A stretch of 64,000 nucleotides of DNA from CAIMMJ01 sp037131955. Its GTDB lineage: Bacteria; Bacteroidota; Bacteroidia; UBA4408. Where the stretch lies: assembly GCA_037131955.1 (NCBI GenBank), contig JBAXQC010000004.1, positions 10,743 to 74,742 on the forward strand. Direction: 5' to 3'. The position numbers and the translations under genes are program-made. Under the pieces are notes generated by a model that did not search any database, was not told the origin of the DNA, and worked only from the letters and a program-made list of their open reading frames with translations. Positions 16,645 through 24,837 of the stretch are shown here, in pieces (position 1 is the stretch's first letter; each line of letters starts with the position of its first letter).

Positions 16645-17871
16645 ATGACAAAGAAATCAGGGCATACCACTAGGCAAAAACTAGTTTTACTAAGAAGTGT
16701 ATTTGAAGCGGTAGATGAAATAGTAAACAACAATAAAATTTTAGAAAAGGTTTTAGAAAAAATAAATCGCGAAAATGGACATTGGACCAATGGGCAAAGA
16801 AGATTTGTATCGGAAACTACAAGAAGTCTAATAAGGTACCGAAGGCTATTTTTTGAGGCCTTGGCAATGCCAGAAACAAAAGAGTATTCATTGTTTTTAT
16901 ATTGGCAACAATATGGTGTTTTGCTATTATTACAAGGCAAAGACCCCAAAGAGTTTCCGAGCTTAAAAGAATTTAAATCATACGAAGTAACCGGAAGGTT
17001 AAAACGGTTTGCAGAAAATTTAGAAATAAGGGAATCCTACCCAGAATGGTTTTTTAAAGAAGGCAAAAAACAGCTAACAGAACATTGGCCAGAAACAGCA
17101 GTTTGGCTAAATAAACCAGCAGATTATTTTATAAGAATAAACACGCTAAAGTGTACTAAATTAGAGTTGGTTGAATCGTTAAAAAAAGAAGGAATTGAGT
17201 GCTATGAAACATCATTATCCAAAGATGCACAAAAATTAGAAAGTGCCGAATATGTTTTTAAAAGTACAGCATTTAAAAACGGCTGGTTTGAAGTGCAGGA
17301 TTTAGCTTCCCAATTGGTATCAGATTATTTGGCTCCCAAACCGGGTTCAAAAGTTTTAGATGCTTGCAGCGGAACAGGAGGTAAAACTCTTGCATTAGCA
17401 GCACTAATGAAAAATAAAGGAAAAATTATTGCCGCAGATATTATTGAAAGAAAATTTGTTGAATTAAAAAAAAGAGCTGCTAGAGCAGGAGTTCAAATAA
17501 TTGAAACTAAAAATGCCAACGATTTAGGAATAGAAGATAATTGGGCCGACTATTTATTAATTGATGCCCCATGCAGTGGAACTGGCGTATGGCGGAGAAA
17601 TCCCGACGGAAAGTGGAAATTAACAGAAGAAAAATTACGTGAGTTAGAAGAAATTCAAAAGAACATATTAAATACATATACTAAATATTTAAAATCAGGT
17701 GGCAATCTGGTATACGCTGTATGCAGCATATTGCCTTCTGAAGGAAAAAAAATTATTGAGGAATTTCTTAAACAAAATAAAAATATGTGGGAGCTACAAG
17801 GTGAAAAATATTTATTACCTCAATACTTTGATACCGATGGTTTTTATATGGCACTGCTAAAGAAGAAATAA
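16645..17871 (+). CDS. RsmB/NOL1-family RNA m5C methyltransferase
   Basis: A 408-residue SAM-dependent cytosine-5 methyltransferase of the RsmB/Nop2/Sun group. The SAM-binding motif is VLDACSGTGGKTLALAALM (about 237-255). The two catalytic cysteines are Cys310 in DAPCSGTGVWRR and Cys360 in YAVCSILPSEG. The N-terminal 70 residues are helical, like the NusB-type RNA-binding part of RsmB. The target is most likely rRNA (16S C967 if truly RsmB), but the family has several substrates, so I give no gene symbol. It stands divergent from the lipoprotein gene. Confidence 0.9.
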   Translation: MTKKSGHTTRQKLVLLRSVFEAVDEIVNNNKILEKVLEKINRENGHWTNGQRRFVSETTRSLIRYRRLFFEALAMPETKEYSLFLYWQQYGVLLLLQGKDPKEFPSLKEFKSYEVTGRLKRFAENLEIRESYPEWFFKEGKKQLTEHWPETAVWLNKPADYFIRINTLKCTKLELVESLKKEGIECYETSLSKDAQKLESAEYVFKSTAFKNGWFEVQDLASQLVSDYLAPKPGSKVLDACSGTGGKTLALAALMKNKGKIIAADIIERKFVELKKRAARAGVQIIETKNANDLGIEDNWADYLLIDAPCSGTGVWRRNPDGKWKLTEEKLRELEEIQKNILNTYTKYLKSGGNLVYAVCSILPSEGKKIIEEFLKQNKNMWELQGEKYLLPQYFDTDGFYMALLKKK

Positions 17872-17980
17872 ATTTTAATATTCTAGAGGCTACAACTTTC
17901 GCACATCACAACTTTTCTAATGTTAAGATTTTAGTCTAATCTTGTAAAAATACTTTTCAGTTGTTTTCTTTGTTTTTAAT

Positions 17981-20044
17981 ATGAGGCACAAAAATTTAAA
18001 AATAGTAAATCGTGATATCTCTTGGCTTAGTTTTAATGCAAGAGTTTTACAAGAGGCCACAGACCCCACTGTTCCATTAATTGAAAGAATACGTTTTGTT
18101 GGAATCTTTTCCAGAAACCGAGATGAGTTTTTTAGAGTGAGAGTTGCTACGCTGCAAAAAATGCTAAAGTTGGGAAAGCAATCAAGAGAGATGATTGGCG
18201 AAAATCCGAACGAAATTGTAAAAGAAATTCAAGCAATAGCGCTAGAACAACAAACTATACTAGAGCAAATATATCGTAAAAAAATTGAAGAATTAAAACA
18301 AGCCAATATTTTTTTGGTAAATGAAAAGCAATTAAATGTAAATCAAAAAAAGTTCGTTCAAAATTATTTTTTAGAAAAAGTAATGCCCTATCTTTTTCCA
18401 ATAATGGTAAACGAGGATACTAAATTTCCATACCTAAGAGATAAATCTTCTTATTTGTTTGTTCGTTTAAAAAAAGCAAAATCTAAACTAGCAAAATATT
18501 CAATAATTGAATTACCCACTCATGTAATGAGTAGATTTTTAGTATTGCCCGAAGAAAAAGGCAAAAAATTTGTTATGCTTTTAGATGACGTTATTCGTTT
18601 TGGCTTAGATGATATTTTTTACATGTTCGACTATGACGAGGTTAATTCTCACATGATAAAAATCACTAGAGATGCCGAAATGGAAATTGAATATGACTTA
18701 TCAAAAAGTTTAGTAGAAAAAATTTCTAAAGGACTAAAGGGCAGAAAAGTTGGTCATATTGTGAGGTTTACCTACGATGAAAACATGCCAAAAGAAATGA
18801 TGGATTACATCTGTAAAAAAATGAGAATTTCAAAAGTAAACAATCTAGTTGCCGGAGGAAGGTACCATAATTTTAAAGACTTTACGGATTTTCCCGATTT
18901 AGGAAAGCCAGAATTATTATACAAAAAGAATGAGCCAATTATTCACCCTGCATTTACCTACGAAAGAAGTCTATTTAAAGTGGTAAAGGAAAAAGATATT
19001 TTATTGCATTTTCCGTATCATTCTTACAGCCATATTCTCGATTTTTTAAGAGAGGCATCAATAGATGAAGATGTTATTTCTATTCAACTTACACTATATA
19101 GAGCTGCAAAAATTAGTAGTGTATTAAATTCATTGTTAAATGCAATAAAAAACGGAAAGCAAGTAACCGTTGTTGTGGAGTTACAAGCAAGGTTCGACGA
19201 AGAAGCAAATATCAATTGGGCAACAAAATTGCAAGAAGAAGGAGCAAGAGTAATTTATGGTGTTCCAGGATTAAAAGTACATTCGAAATTATTTTTGATA
19301 ACCCGAAAAGAAGGAACAAAAACTACCGGTTATGCTCACATTGGAACAGGGAATTTTAATGAGCAAACAGCAAGAATTTATAGTGACTTCAGTCTACTTA
19401 CTGCCAACCCTAAAATTACCGATGAGGTTAGGCATTTATTTGATTTTTATGCAGATAATTTGCACAATTACCGTTATAAAAATTTATTGGTTGCACCATT
19501 TTTTATGAGAAAAAGAATTGTGCAATTAATAAATCAAGAAACAATTAATGCAAAAGCCAAAAAACCAGCATACATTTGTTTAAAAATGAATAGTTTGGTG
19601 GATTCAGAAATGATTCAAAAACTATACGAAGCAAGCAATGCTGGGGTAAAAATAAAATTAATAATTAGAGGAATTTGTTCTTTGCAGCCCGGTAAAAAAA
19701 GTATGAGCCAAAATATTGAAATTTTGAGCATTGTAGATAAATTTTTAGAGCATGGCCGTTTATTTATTTTCGCAAATGGTGGCGACGAAAAAATGTATAT
19801 TTCTTCCGCCGATTGGATGATTAGAAATTTTGATTACCGTTCAGAAGCAGCCGTTCCAATATTAGATGAAGACATTAAAAATCAATTAAGGAAAATATTT
19901 GAAATTCAATTTGCTGATAACACCAAAGCAAGAATTATAGAAAACAACCAAATAAATCTCTACAGAAAAAACAACTTAAAAAAATATAGAGCTCAAGTTG
20001 ATACCTATACTTATTTAAAAACTTTGGTAAAGGCAAAAAAATAA
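17981..20044 (+). CDS. ppk1: Polyphosphate kinase 1
   Basis: A 687-residue PPK1 that makes inorganic polyphosphate from ATP at the membrane. The N-terminal family start NRDISWLSFNARVLQEA is intact. The autophosphorylated His is His434 in GLKVHSKLFLI, and the second catalytic His is His591 in LEHGRLFIF. HIGTGNFNEQTARIYSDFSL is the phospholipase-D-like motif. It is followed 21 bases later by ppx, which degrades the same polymer. A 6-bp dyad (AAGATT, 7 bases, AATCTT, 17925-17943) lies upstream. Confidence 0.96.
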   Translation: MRHKNLKIVNRDISWLSFNARVLQEATDPTVPLIERIRFVGIFSRNRDEFFRVRVATLQKMLKLGKQSREMIGENPNEIVKEIQAIALEQQTILEQIYRKKIEELKQANIFLVNEKQLNVNQKKFVQNYFLEKVMPYLFPIMVNEDTKFPYLRDKSSYLFVRLKKAKSKLAKYSIIELPTHVMSRFLVLPEEKGKKFVMLLDDVIRFGLDDIFYMFDYDEVNSHMIKITRDAEMEIEYDLSKSLVEKISKGLKGRKVGHIVRFTYDENMPKEMMDYICKKMRISKVNNLVAGGRYHNFKDFTDFPDLGKPELLYKKNEPIIHPAFTYERSLFKVVKEKDILLHFPYHSYSHILDFLREASIDEDVISIQLTLYRAAKISSVLNSLLNAIKNGKQVTVVVELQARFDEEANINWATKLQEEGARVIYGVPGLKVHSKLFLITRKEGTKTTGYAHIGTGNFNEQTARIYSDFSLLTANPKITDEVRHLFDFYADNLHNYRYKNLLVAPFFMRKRIVQLINQETINAKAKKPAYICLKMNSLVDSEMIQKLYEASNAGVKIKLIIRGICSLQPGKKSMSQNIEILSIVDKFLEHGRLFIFANGGDEKMYISSADWMIRNFDYRSEAAVPILDEDIKNQLRKIFEIQFADNTKARIIENNQINLYRKNNLKKYRAQVDTYTYLKTLVKAKK

Positions 20045-20065
20045 CTAAGTTCGTGAACACAAACC

Positions 20066-20968
20066 ATGAAATTAGCTGCCATAGACATTGGCTCAAATGC
20101 CGTTAGATTACTTATTGCAAATGTAATAGAATCGAACCCTAGTCCTGTTTTTAAAAAAATAGAATTGGTTAGGGTTCCATTAAGGTTAGGAGAGGATTCA
20201 TTTATTAAAGGATACATTTCTGAAGAAAAAATTAAACGTTTGGTAAAAACCATGCATTCGTTTAGACTGTTAATAGACGTTTTTGAAGCAGAAGGGTTTA
20301 GGGTTTGTGCAACCTCAGCCATGAGAGATGCTTCAAACAGAGAAGAAGTTATTGATAGAGTAAAAAAAGAAACGGATTTATTTATTGAAGTAGTGGATGG
20401 AAAAATGGAGGCTCAAATAATATATTCCAACCATACAGCCGAAGAACTTGACAAAGATTTTTCTTATTTATACATTGATGTTGGAGGTGGAAGCACAGAA
20501 TTAACATTGTTTGCCGAAAATAAAATAATTGCCTCCCAGTCATTTAATATTGGCACAATAAGGTTGTTGCACGAACAAGTGAGCAAAGAAACTTGGAACA
20601 GTTTAAAAGCTTGGGTAGAACTAAAAACAAAATCTGCCGGGCCACTCACGGCTATTGGATCTGGTGGGAACATCAATAAAATATATAAATTGGTGTATGG
20701 TAAGGATACCAAAGCCATGAGCTATAAAAAAGTAAAAGAAATTACAGACTATATAAGTGAGTTTTCTTATGAAGAAAGAATTACCCAATTGGGCTTAAAC
20801 GAAGATAGAGCAGACGTTATTCTACCAGCCTCAAAAATATTTTTAACAGTTATGAAAAGCGGAGGAATTGATAAAATTTTGGTGCCTCAATCCGGCTTAA
20901 GCGACGGAATAATTCACCTGTTGTATGAACAGAAATTAAAGCAAACAACTCTTTTCCAAAATAAGTAA
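20066..20968 (+). CDS. ppx: Exopolyphosphatase (Ppx/GppA family)
   Basis: A 300-residue ASKHA-fold phosphatase. Seen: the phosphate-1 motif AAIDIGSNAVRLLIANV (residues 4-20), ATSAMRDASNREE, the phosphate-2 motif YIDVGGGSTELTLF (about 137-150) and AIGSGGNINK (about 196-205). It is the short form without the C-terminal HD domain of E. coli Ppx, so it could act on polyphosphate, pppGpp or both. The pairing with ppk1 favours polyphosphate. Confidence 0.92.
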   Translation: MKLAAIDIGSNAVRLLIANVIESNPSPVFKKIELVRVPLRLGEDSFIKGYISEEKIKRLVKTMHSFRLLIDVFEAEGFRVCATSAMRDASNREEVIDRVKKETDLFIEVVDGKMEAQIIYSNHTAEELDKDFSYLYIDVGGGSTELTLFAENKIIASQSFNIGTIRLLHEQVSKETWNSLKAWVELKTKSAGPLTAIGSGGNINKIYKLVYGKDTKAMSYKKVKEITDYISEFSYEERITQLGLNEDRADVILPASKIFLTVMKSGGIDKILVPQSGLSDGIIHLLYEQKLKQTTLFQNK

Positions 20969-21020
20969 TACACATTTGTGTGCACATTCACATCTATATA
21001 AAAAGTATAAAACATTATTT

Positions 21021-21060
21021 AAGCACACAATTAGATTTTTACCAATTTGTGTTTGCTTTT
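21021..21060 (+). terminator. Imperfect hairpin after ppx
   Basis: An imperfect pairing of AAGCACACAATT with AATTTGTGTTTGCTT followed by TTTT, about 50 bases past the ppx stop. The stem has bulges, so this is a weak candidate. Confidence 0.3.
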
Positions 21061-21210
21061 AACACTGATTCAAAAAGATAGAATTTTAACTTTTAATAAA
21101 TTTATTTGCCAAAATAAATATACTTATTGTAAAAAATATGTTTAGATTTTTGAGTTTGTTAAATTTATTTTTTCTATAATTGTTTTAAAATTCAATTTTA
21201 AACTGCGAAA

Positions 21211-23349
21211 ATGAAGAAAAAACTACTTTTTTTATGGATGACCACAGCCTTATTTGGTTATTCAAATGCCCAACCTAACAGGGGTTGTGGCACCATGCAA
21301 CATTTAGAGGAGCTAAAAGCACAAGATATTGCCCTCGAGCAAAGAATGTCTTTGATTGAGAGCCATACGCAGAACTTTGTTTCAAACGAAGATGTTGCCA
21401 GAGCCCCAGGTGTATTGTATACAATCCCAGTAGTTGTGCATGTTTTGTATAACAACGCAGCACAGAATATTAGCGATGCACAAATATTGTCTCAAATAAC
21501 AATTTTAAACAATGATTTTAGAAAATTAAATGCCGATGCTTCATTAGTTCCTGCTGCATTTTCCGGAATAACAGCCGATGTGCAGATAGAATTCTGTTTA
21601 GCACAAAGAACTCCCGCAGGTTTATCAACTAATGGAATTGTGCGTAAGTCCACAACTGTAACCTCATTTTCATCCAATGATAATGTAAAAAGATCTGCCA
21701 ATGGCGGAGACGACGCTTGGGATGCAACAAATTATTTAAATTTATGGGTTTGTAATTTAGGTGGAGGACTTTTAGGATATGCACAATTTCCGGGTGGTGC
21801 TGTAAGCACCGATGGTGTAGTAATAAACTACACTGCATTTGGAAATACTGGAACAGCAACCGCTCCTTATGGACTAGGAAGAACTGCTACACATGAAGTT
21901 GGACACTGGTTAAATCTTCGTCATATTTGGGGAGATGCATCATGCGGCAGCGATTTAGTTTCCGATACTCCCACACAACAAACATCAAATTATGGCTGCC
22001 CAACTTATCCTAGTATAACATGTTCTAATGGCCCTGCGGGTGATATGTTTATGAATTATATGGACTATACAAACGATGCTTGTATGTATGCTTTCACCAA
22101 CGGTCAAAAAACTAGAATGATGGCATTGTTTTCTTCAGGTGGTTCTCGTGTTGGCTTAACAACTTCTTTGGGCTGTCAGCCCCCGTCTGCAGTATCTTGC
22201 GGAACACCCACAAGTCAATCCGCATCGGCTATTACTAACACACAAGCAACCTTAAATTGGGCCTCTGTAACTGGTGCCAGTAGTTATTCAGTAAATTACA
22301 AAGCAAGTTCTTCATCTACATGGATAAGCACAACTGCAACAACTACATCTATAGTATTGTCTTCGCTTACTGCTGCCACCAGCTATGACTTTCGGGTTGC
22401 GGCAGTATGCAGTGGGACTACAGGATCTTTTACATCTGCTTCAAGTTTCACAACCACTGGAGGCTCCACAAGTACTTCAAACACAGTAACTCTAGGAACA
22501 GGCACATCCACAACCGGAACAGCTCCTTACGGTACTTATTTTATGGATCATAGAGTTCAATACATAATAACTGCTGCCGAACTTGCTAGCGCAGGATATA
22601 CTTCTGCAAATTCATTTATAAAATCACTGGCATTTAATGTTGCTACTGCAAGTGGCCAAGTAATGAACAGCATGAGCATAAAAATTGGCTACACCACACT
22701 AACAAGTTTTGCAAGCACAGGAAGTTTTGTAAGCCCAACAAATACTCAAACAGTATTTAGCGGAAACTATACTGCAGTTGTAGGATTAAATACTCACACC
22801 TTTACAAATAGATTCAACTACAACGGAACAAGTAATTTGTTAATTGATATTTGTTGGAACAACAGCACTTTTACAACGGATAACATGGTTTATTCAAATA
22901 CTACTTCAACATACAGAACACTTTATAGTAGACAAGATAATGCTTCAGGAAATATTTGTGCAACTGCAACAGGAACAAGAAGCTATTCACGCGCCAATAT
23001 GCAATTGGTTTTCACAAATACATCAACAGGCAGATTAATGGAAGAAGAACAATCGCTTACTGTAAATGAAACTCCAAGTTTTGAATTGTATCCAAATCCA
23101 ACTTCTTCTCAAATAAATTTGAATTATGCTGTTCCCAATGATAATTCCTTAGTTAAAATTGAGATTTTTAACATGTATGGTAAACTTATTGGCAGCTATA
23201 ATCAAGGAATTCTTAATGCAGGTACATATTTGTTTAGTGCAGATATGAAAGAAACTACTAGGTTTGAATCCCTATCCAATGGTATTTATATCTGTAACTT
23301 AAATATTGACGGATCTCTTATTTCTAAGAAGTTTATTTTAAATAGATAA
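21211..23349 (+). CDS. Secreted M43-type zinc metalloprotease with FnIII domain and type IX secretion tail
   Basis: A 712-residue exported protease. Signal peptide 1-20. The catalytic domain (about 60-325) has the zinc motif HEVGHWLNLRH (His228, Glu229, His232, His238) and the Met-turn region MNYMDYTNDACMYAFTNGQ of the pappalysin/M43B family. A fibronectin type III domain spans about 330-415 (TLNWASVTGASSYSVNYK). A jelly-roll-like adhesive region follows. The last 80 residues are a type A T9SS sorting domain: FELYPNPTSSQINL, MYGKLIG, LSNGIYICNL, KKFIL. It is therefore secreted through the outer membrane and anchored or released outside. It is monocistronic and ends at a strong terminator. Confidence 0.95.
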   Translation: MKKKLLFLWMTTALFGYSNAQPNRGCGTMQHLEELKAQDIALEQRMSLIESHTQNFVSNEDVARAPGVLYTIPVVVHVLYNNAAQNISDAQILSQITILNNDFRKLNADASLVPAAFSGITADVQIEFCLAQRTPAGLSTNGIVRKSTTVTSFSSNDNVKRSANGGDDAWDATNYLNLWVCNLGGGLLGYAQFPGGAVSTDGVVINYTAFGNTGTATAPYGLGRTATHEVGHWLNLRHIWGDASCGSDLVSDTPTQQTSNYGCPTYPSITCSNGPAGDMFMNYMDYTNDACMYAFTNGQKTRMMALFSSGGSRVGLTTSLGCQPPSAVSCGTPTSQSASAITNTQATLNWASVTGASSYSVNYKASSSSTWISTTATTTSIVLSSLTAATSYDFRVAAVCSGTTGSFTSASSFTTTGGSTSTSNTVTLGTGTSTTGTAPYGTYFMDHRVQYIITAAELASAGYTSANSFIKSLAFNVATASGQVMNSMSIKIGYTTLTSFASTGSFVSPTNTQTVFSGNYTAVVGLNTHTFTNRFNYNGTSNLLIDICWNNSTFTTDNMVYSNTTSTYRTLYSRQDNASGNICATATGTRSYSRANMQLVFTNTSTGRLMEEEQSLTVNETPSFELYPNPTSSQINLNYAVPNDNSLVKIEIFNMYGKLIGSYNQGILNAGTYLFSADMKETTRFESLSNGIYICNLNIDGSLISKKFILNR

Positions 23350-23370
23350 ATCTAAATTCATTCATAAAAA

Positions 23371-23400
23371 AAGGCTGATTTCAAATATGGAATCAGCCTT
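23371..23400. terminator. Bidirectional rho-independent terminator
   Basis: Perfect arms AAGGCTGATT / AATCAGCCTT with a 10-base loop, an A run before and a T run after (TTTTTTG). It separates the convergent M43 protease and K+ channel genes and can serve both. Confidence 0.9.
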
Positions 23401-23426
23401 TTTTGTTTTTTCTGAGAAATAAAATA

Positions 23427-24419
23427 CTATTTTATCATTTCTCCTAAATCAAATAATTGCTTGTTGTTTCCCATAGCAATAATCTTCTCACCGGGGAAAA
23501 CTGGAGCATCTAGGATAGGATTTAAAACATAATCTTGTTTTTTGTTTTTGATGGCCAAAATGGTAGAACCTGTTTTTCTTCTGATGTTTAACTCAGCAAG
23601 ATTTAATTCTTTTGTAACAACATACTCTTTTATAGAAAACTCTTCGTTATTTTGAATAGACATAATATCCAATAACTCTTTTATATCGGGACTTAAAACC
23701 AATGTTGCCATTTGTGCACCTCCCAATTTATCAGGCATTATAATATTATTGGCACCAGCAGTTTTTAGCTTTTTAACCGATACATCATTCGATGCCCTTG
23801 ATATGATGTTAATTTGAGAGTTCAATTCCCTTGCGGCTAGCACAACATACACATTGTCTGCATCATTAGGCAAGGTTGTAATTAATGATTTGGCTTTAGC
23901 AATATTACATTGAATCAGAAGTTCGTCTTTGGTTGCATCTCCTTCCACAACAATAATTTTAGAGTCATGCAATTCGGTTTTATTTGATTTTTCTTCAATA
24001 ACAATTACTGAAACGCCACTATTTATAAGCACAGTTGCTGCTTCTTTACCGTTTCTTCCAAAGCCACATATTATAACATGATTGGTGAGTGTAGAAATTT
24101 TTTGTTGCATTTTGTATTTTCTATATTGGTTAATAAAATCACCATCTAATATGTATTTAGATATTAAAGTTAAGAAATAAGTGAAAACAGATAAACTAGA
24201 GAGAATAAGAAATATGGTAAACACCCTACCTGCATCAGAAAGAGGTTTTACTTCTGCAAATCCAACCGTACTCATTGTGAGAATGGTCATGTAAATTGCT
24301 TCTAGTAGAGAATAATCTTCTAATAAAATATAACCCGATACTCCAAACAAAACAATTCCTAAAACCATCAGAAAAGCTTTGCGAGTGGCATTAAAAGAAA
24401 ATTTTTCTATCGACGACAT
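23427..24419 (-). CDS. Two-helix potassium channel with RCK (TrkA-N/TrkA-C) domain
   Basis: A 330-residue channel subunit. Helices at about 14-32 and 66-90 flank a pore loop with the selectivity filter TVGFAE (residues 51-56), a variant of TVGYGD. The cytoplasmic RCK_N Rossmann domain follows, with GFGRNG (119-124) and the acidic VVEGDAT. The RCK_C domain ends the protein (VFPGEKIIAMGNNKQL). The family gates K+ or related cation flow in response to ligands. Ala in place of Asp/Glu at filter position 55 may affect selectivity. It is divergent from nrdA. Confidence 0.9.
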   Translation of the reverse strand: MSSIEKFSFNATRKAFLMVLGIVLFGVSGYILLEDYSLLEAIYMTILTMSTVGFAEVKPLSDAGRVFTIFLILSSLSVFTYFLTLISKYILDGDFINQYRKYKMQQKISTLTNHVIICGFGRNGKEAATVLINSGVSVIVIEEKSNKTELHDSKIIVVEGDATKDELLIQCNIAKAKSLITTLPNDADNVYVVLAARELNSQINIISRASNDVSVKKLKTAGANNIIMPDKLGGAQMATLVLSPDIKELLDIMSIQNNEEFSIKEYVVTKELNLAELNIRRKTGSTILAIKNKKQDYVLNPILDAPVFPGEKIIAMGNNKQLFDLGEMIK

Positions 24420-24837
24420 TTTCGAAATTTATGCAATAAATGTCAATAATTGCAATTCCATTTTTTCTTCTCTCTCCCTTAGCCAAATAATTCCATTACA
24501 CCAAATTTTTTTATTGATTTTTTACGACAAAGAAACGAACAACAAAATGTTGAAATTGCTTTAACTGCCCAATAATCAATCCTTTTGTACGATGTTAAAA
24601 ACTATTGAACATTGTTAATCAATAGTTCTTGATTCGTTGGAAATTTGTTTAAAAATTTGTCACACACAAAAGGCAAATATCACAAAAAGATAATGTTGCC
24701 TTAACACAATTAGTTACATCTAATATTGCACTAAAAAAGCGGAACTATCGTTTGATTGTTTTTCTTTAAGGGAGAAGTATTCGCTGTAAAAATGGAATAA
24801 ATAGAAAAAATAGTATAACCCAACATATAAAAAAATT
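24420..24837. other. 418-base divergent regulatory region between the K+ channel gene and nrdA
   Basis: No convincing gene: a 61-codon frame at 24379-24564 has no coding character. It holds a perfect 9-bp inverted repeat (24600-24608 / 24619-24627). I see no recognisable NrdR box pair. Promoters for both genes must lie here, but none matches the full consensus. Confidence 0.6.
24600..24627. repeat. 9-bp inverted repeat upstream of nrdA
   Basis: AACTATTGA, 10 bases, TCAATAGTT, 211 bases before the nrdA start. There is no T run after it, so it is more likely a protein-binding site or an RNA structure than a terminator. Confidence 0.45.

Noticed and set aside
24379..24564. 61-codon plus-strand frame before nrdA
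   Set aside because: It begins inside the K+ channel gene on the other strand, and its translation has no domain or signal.
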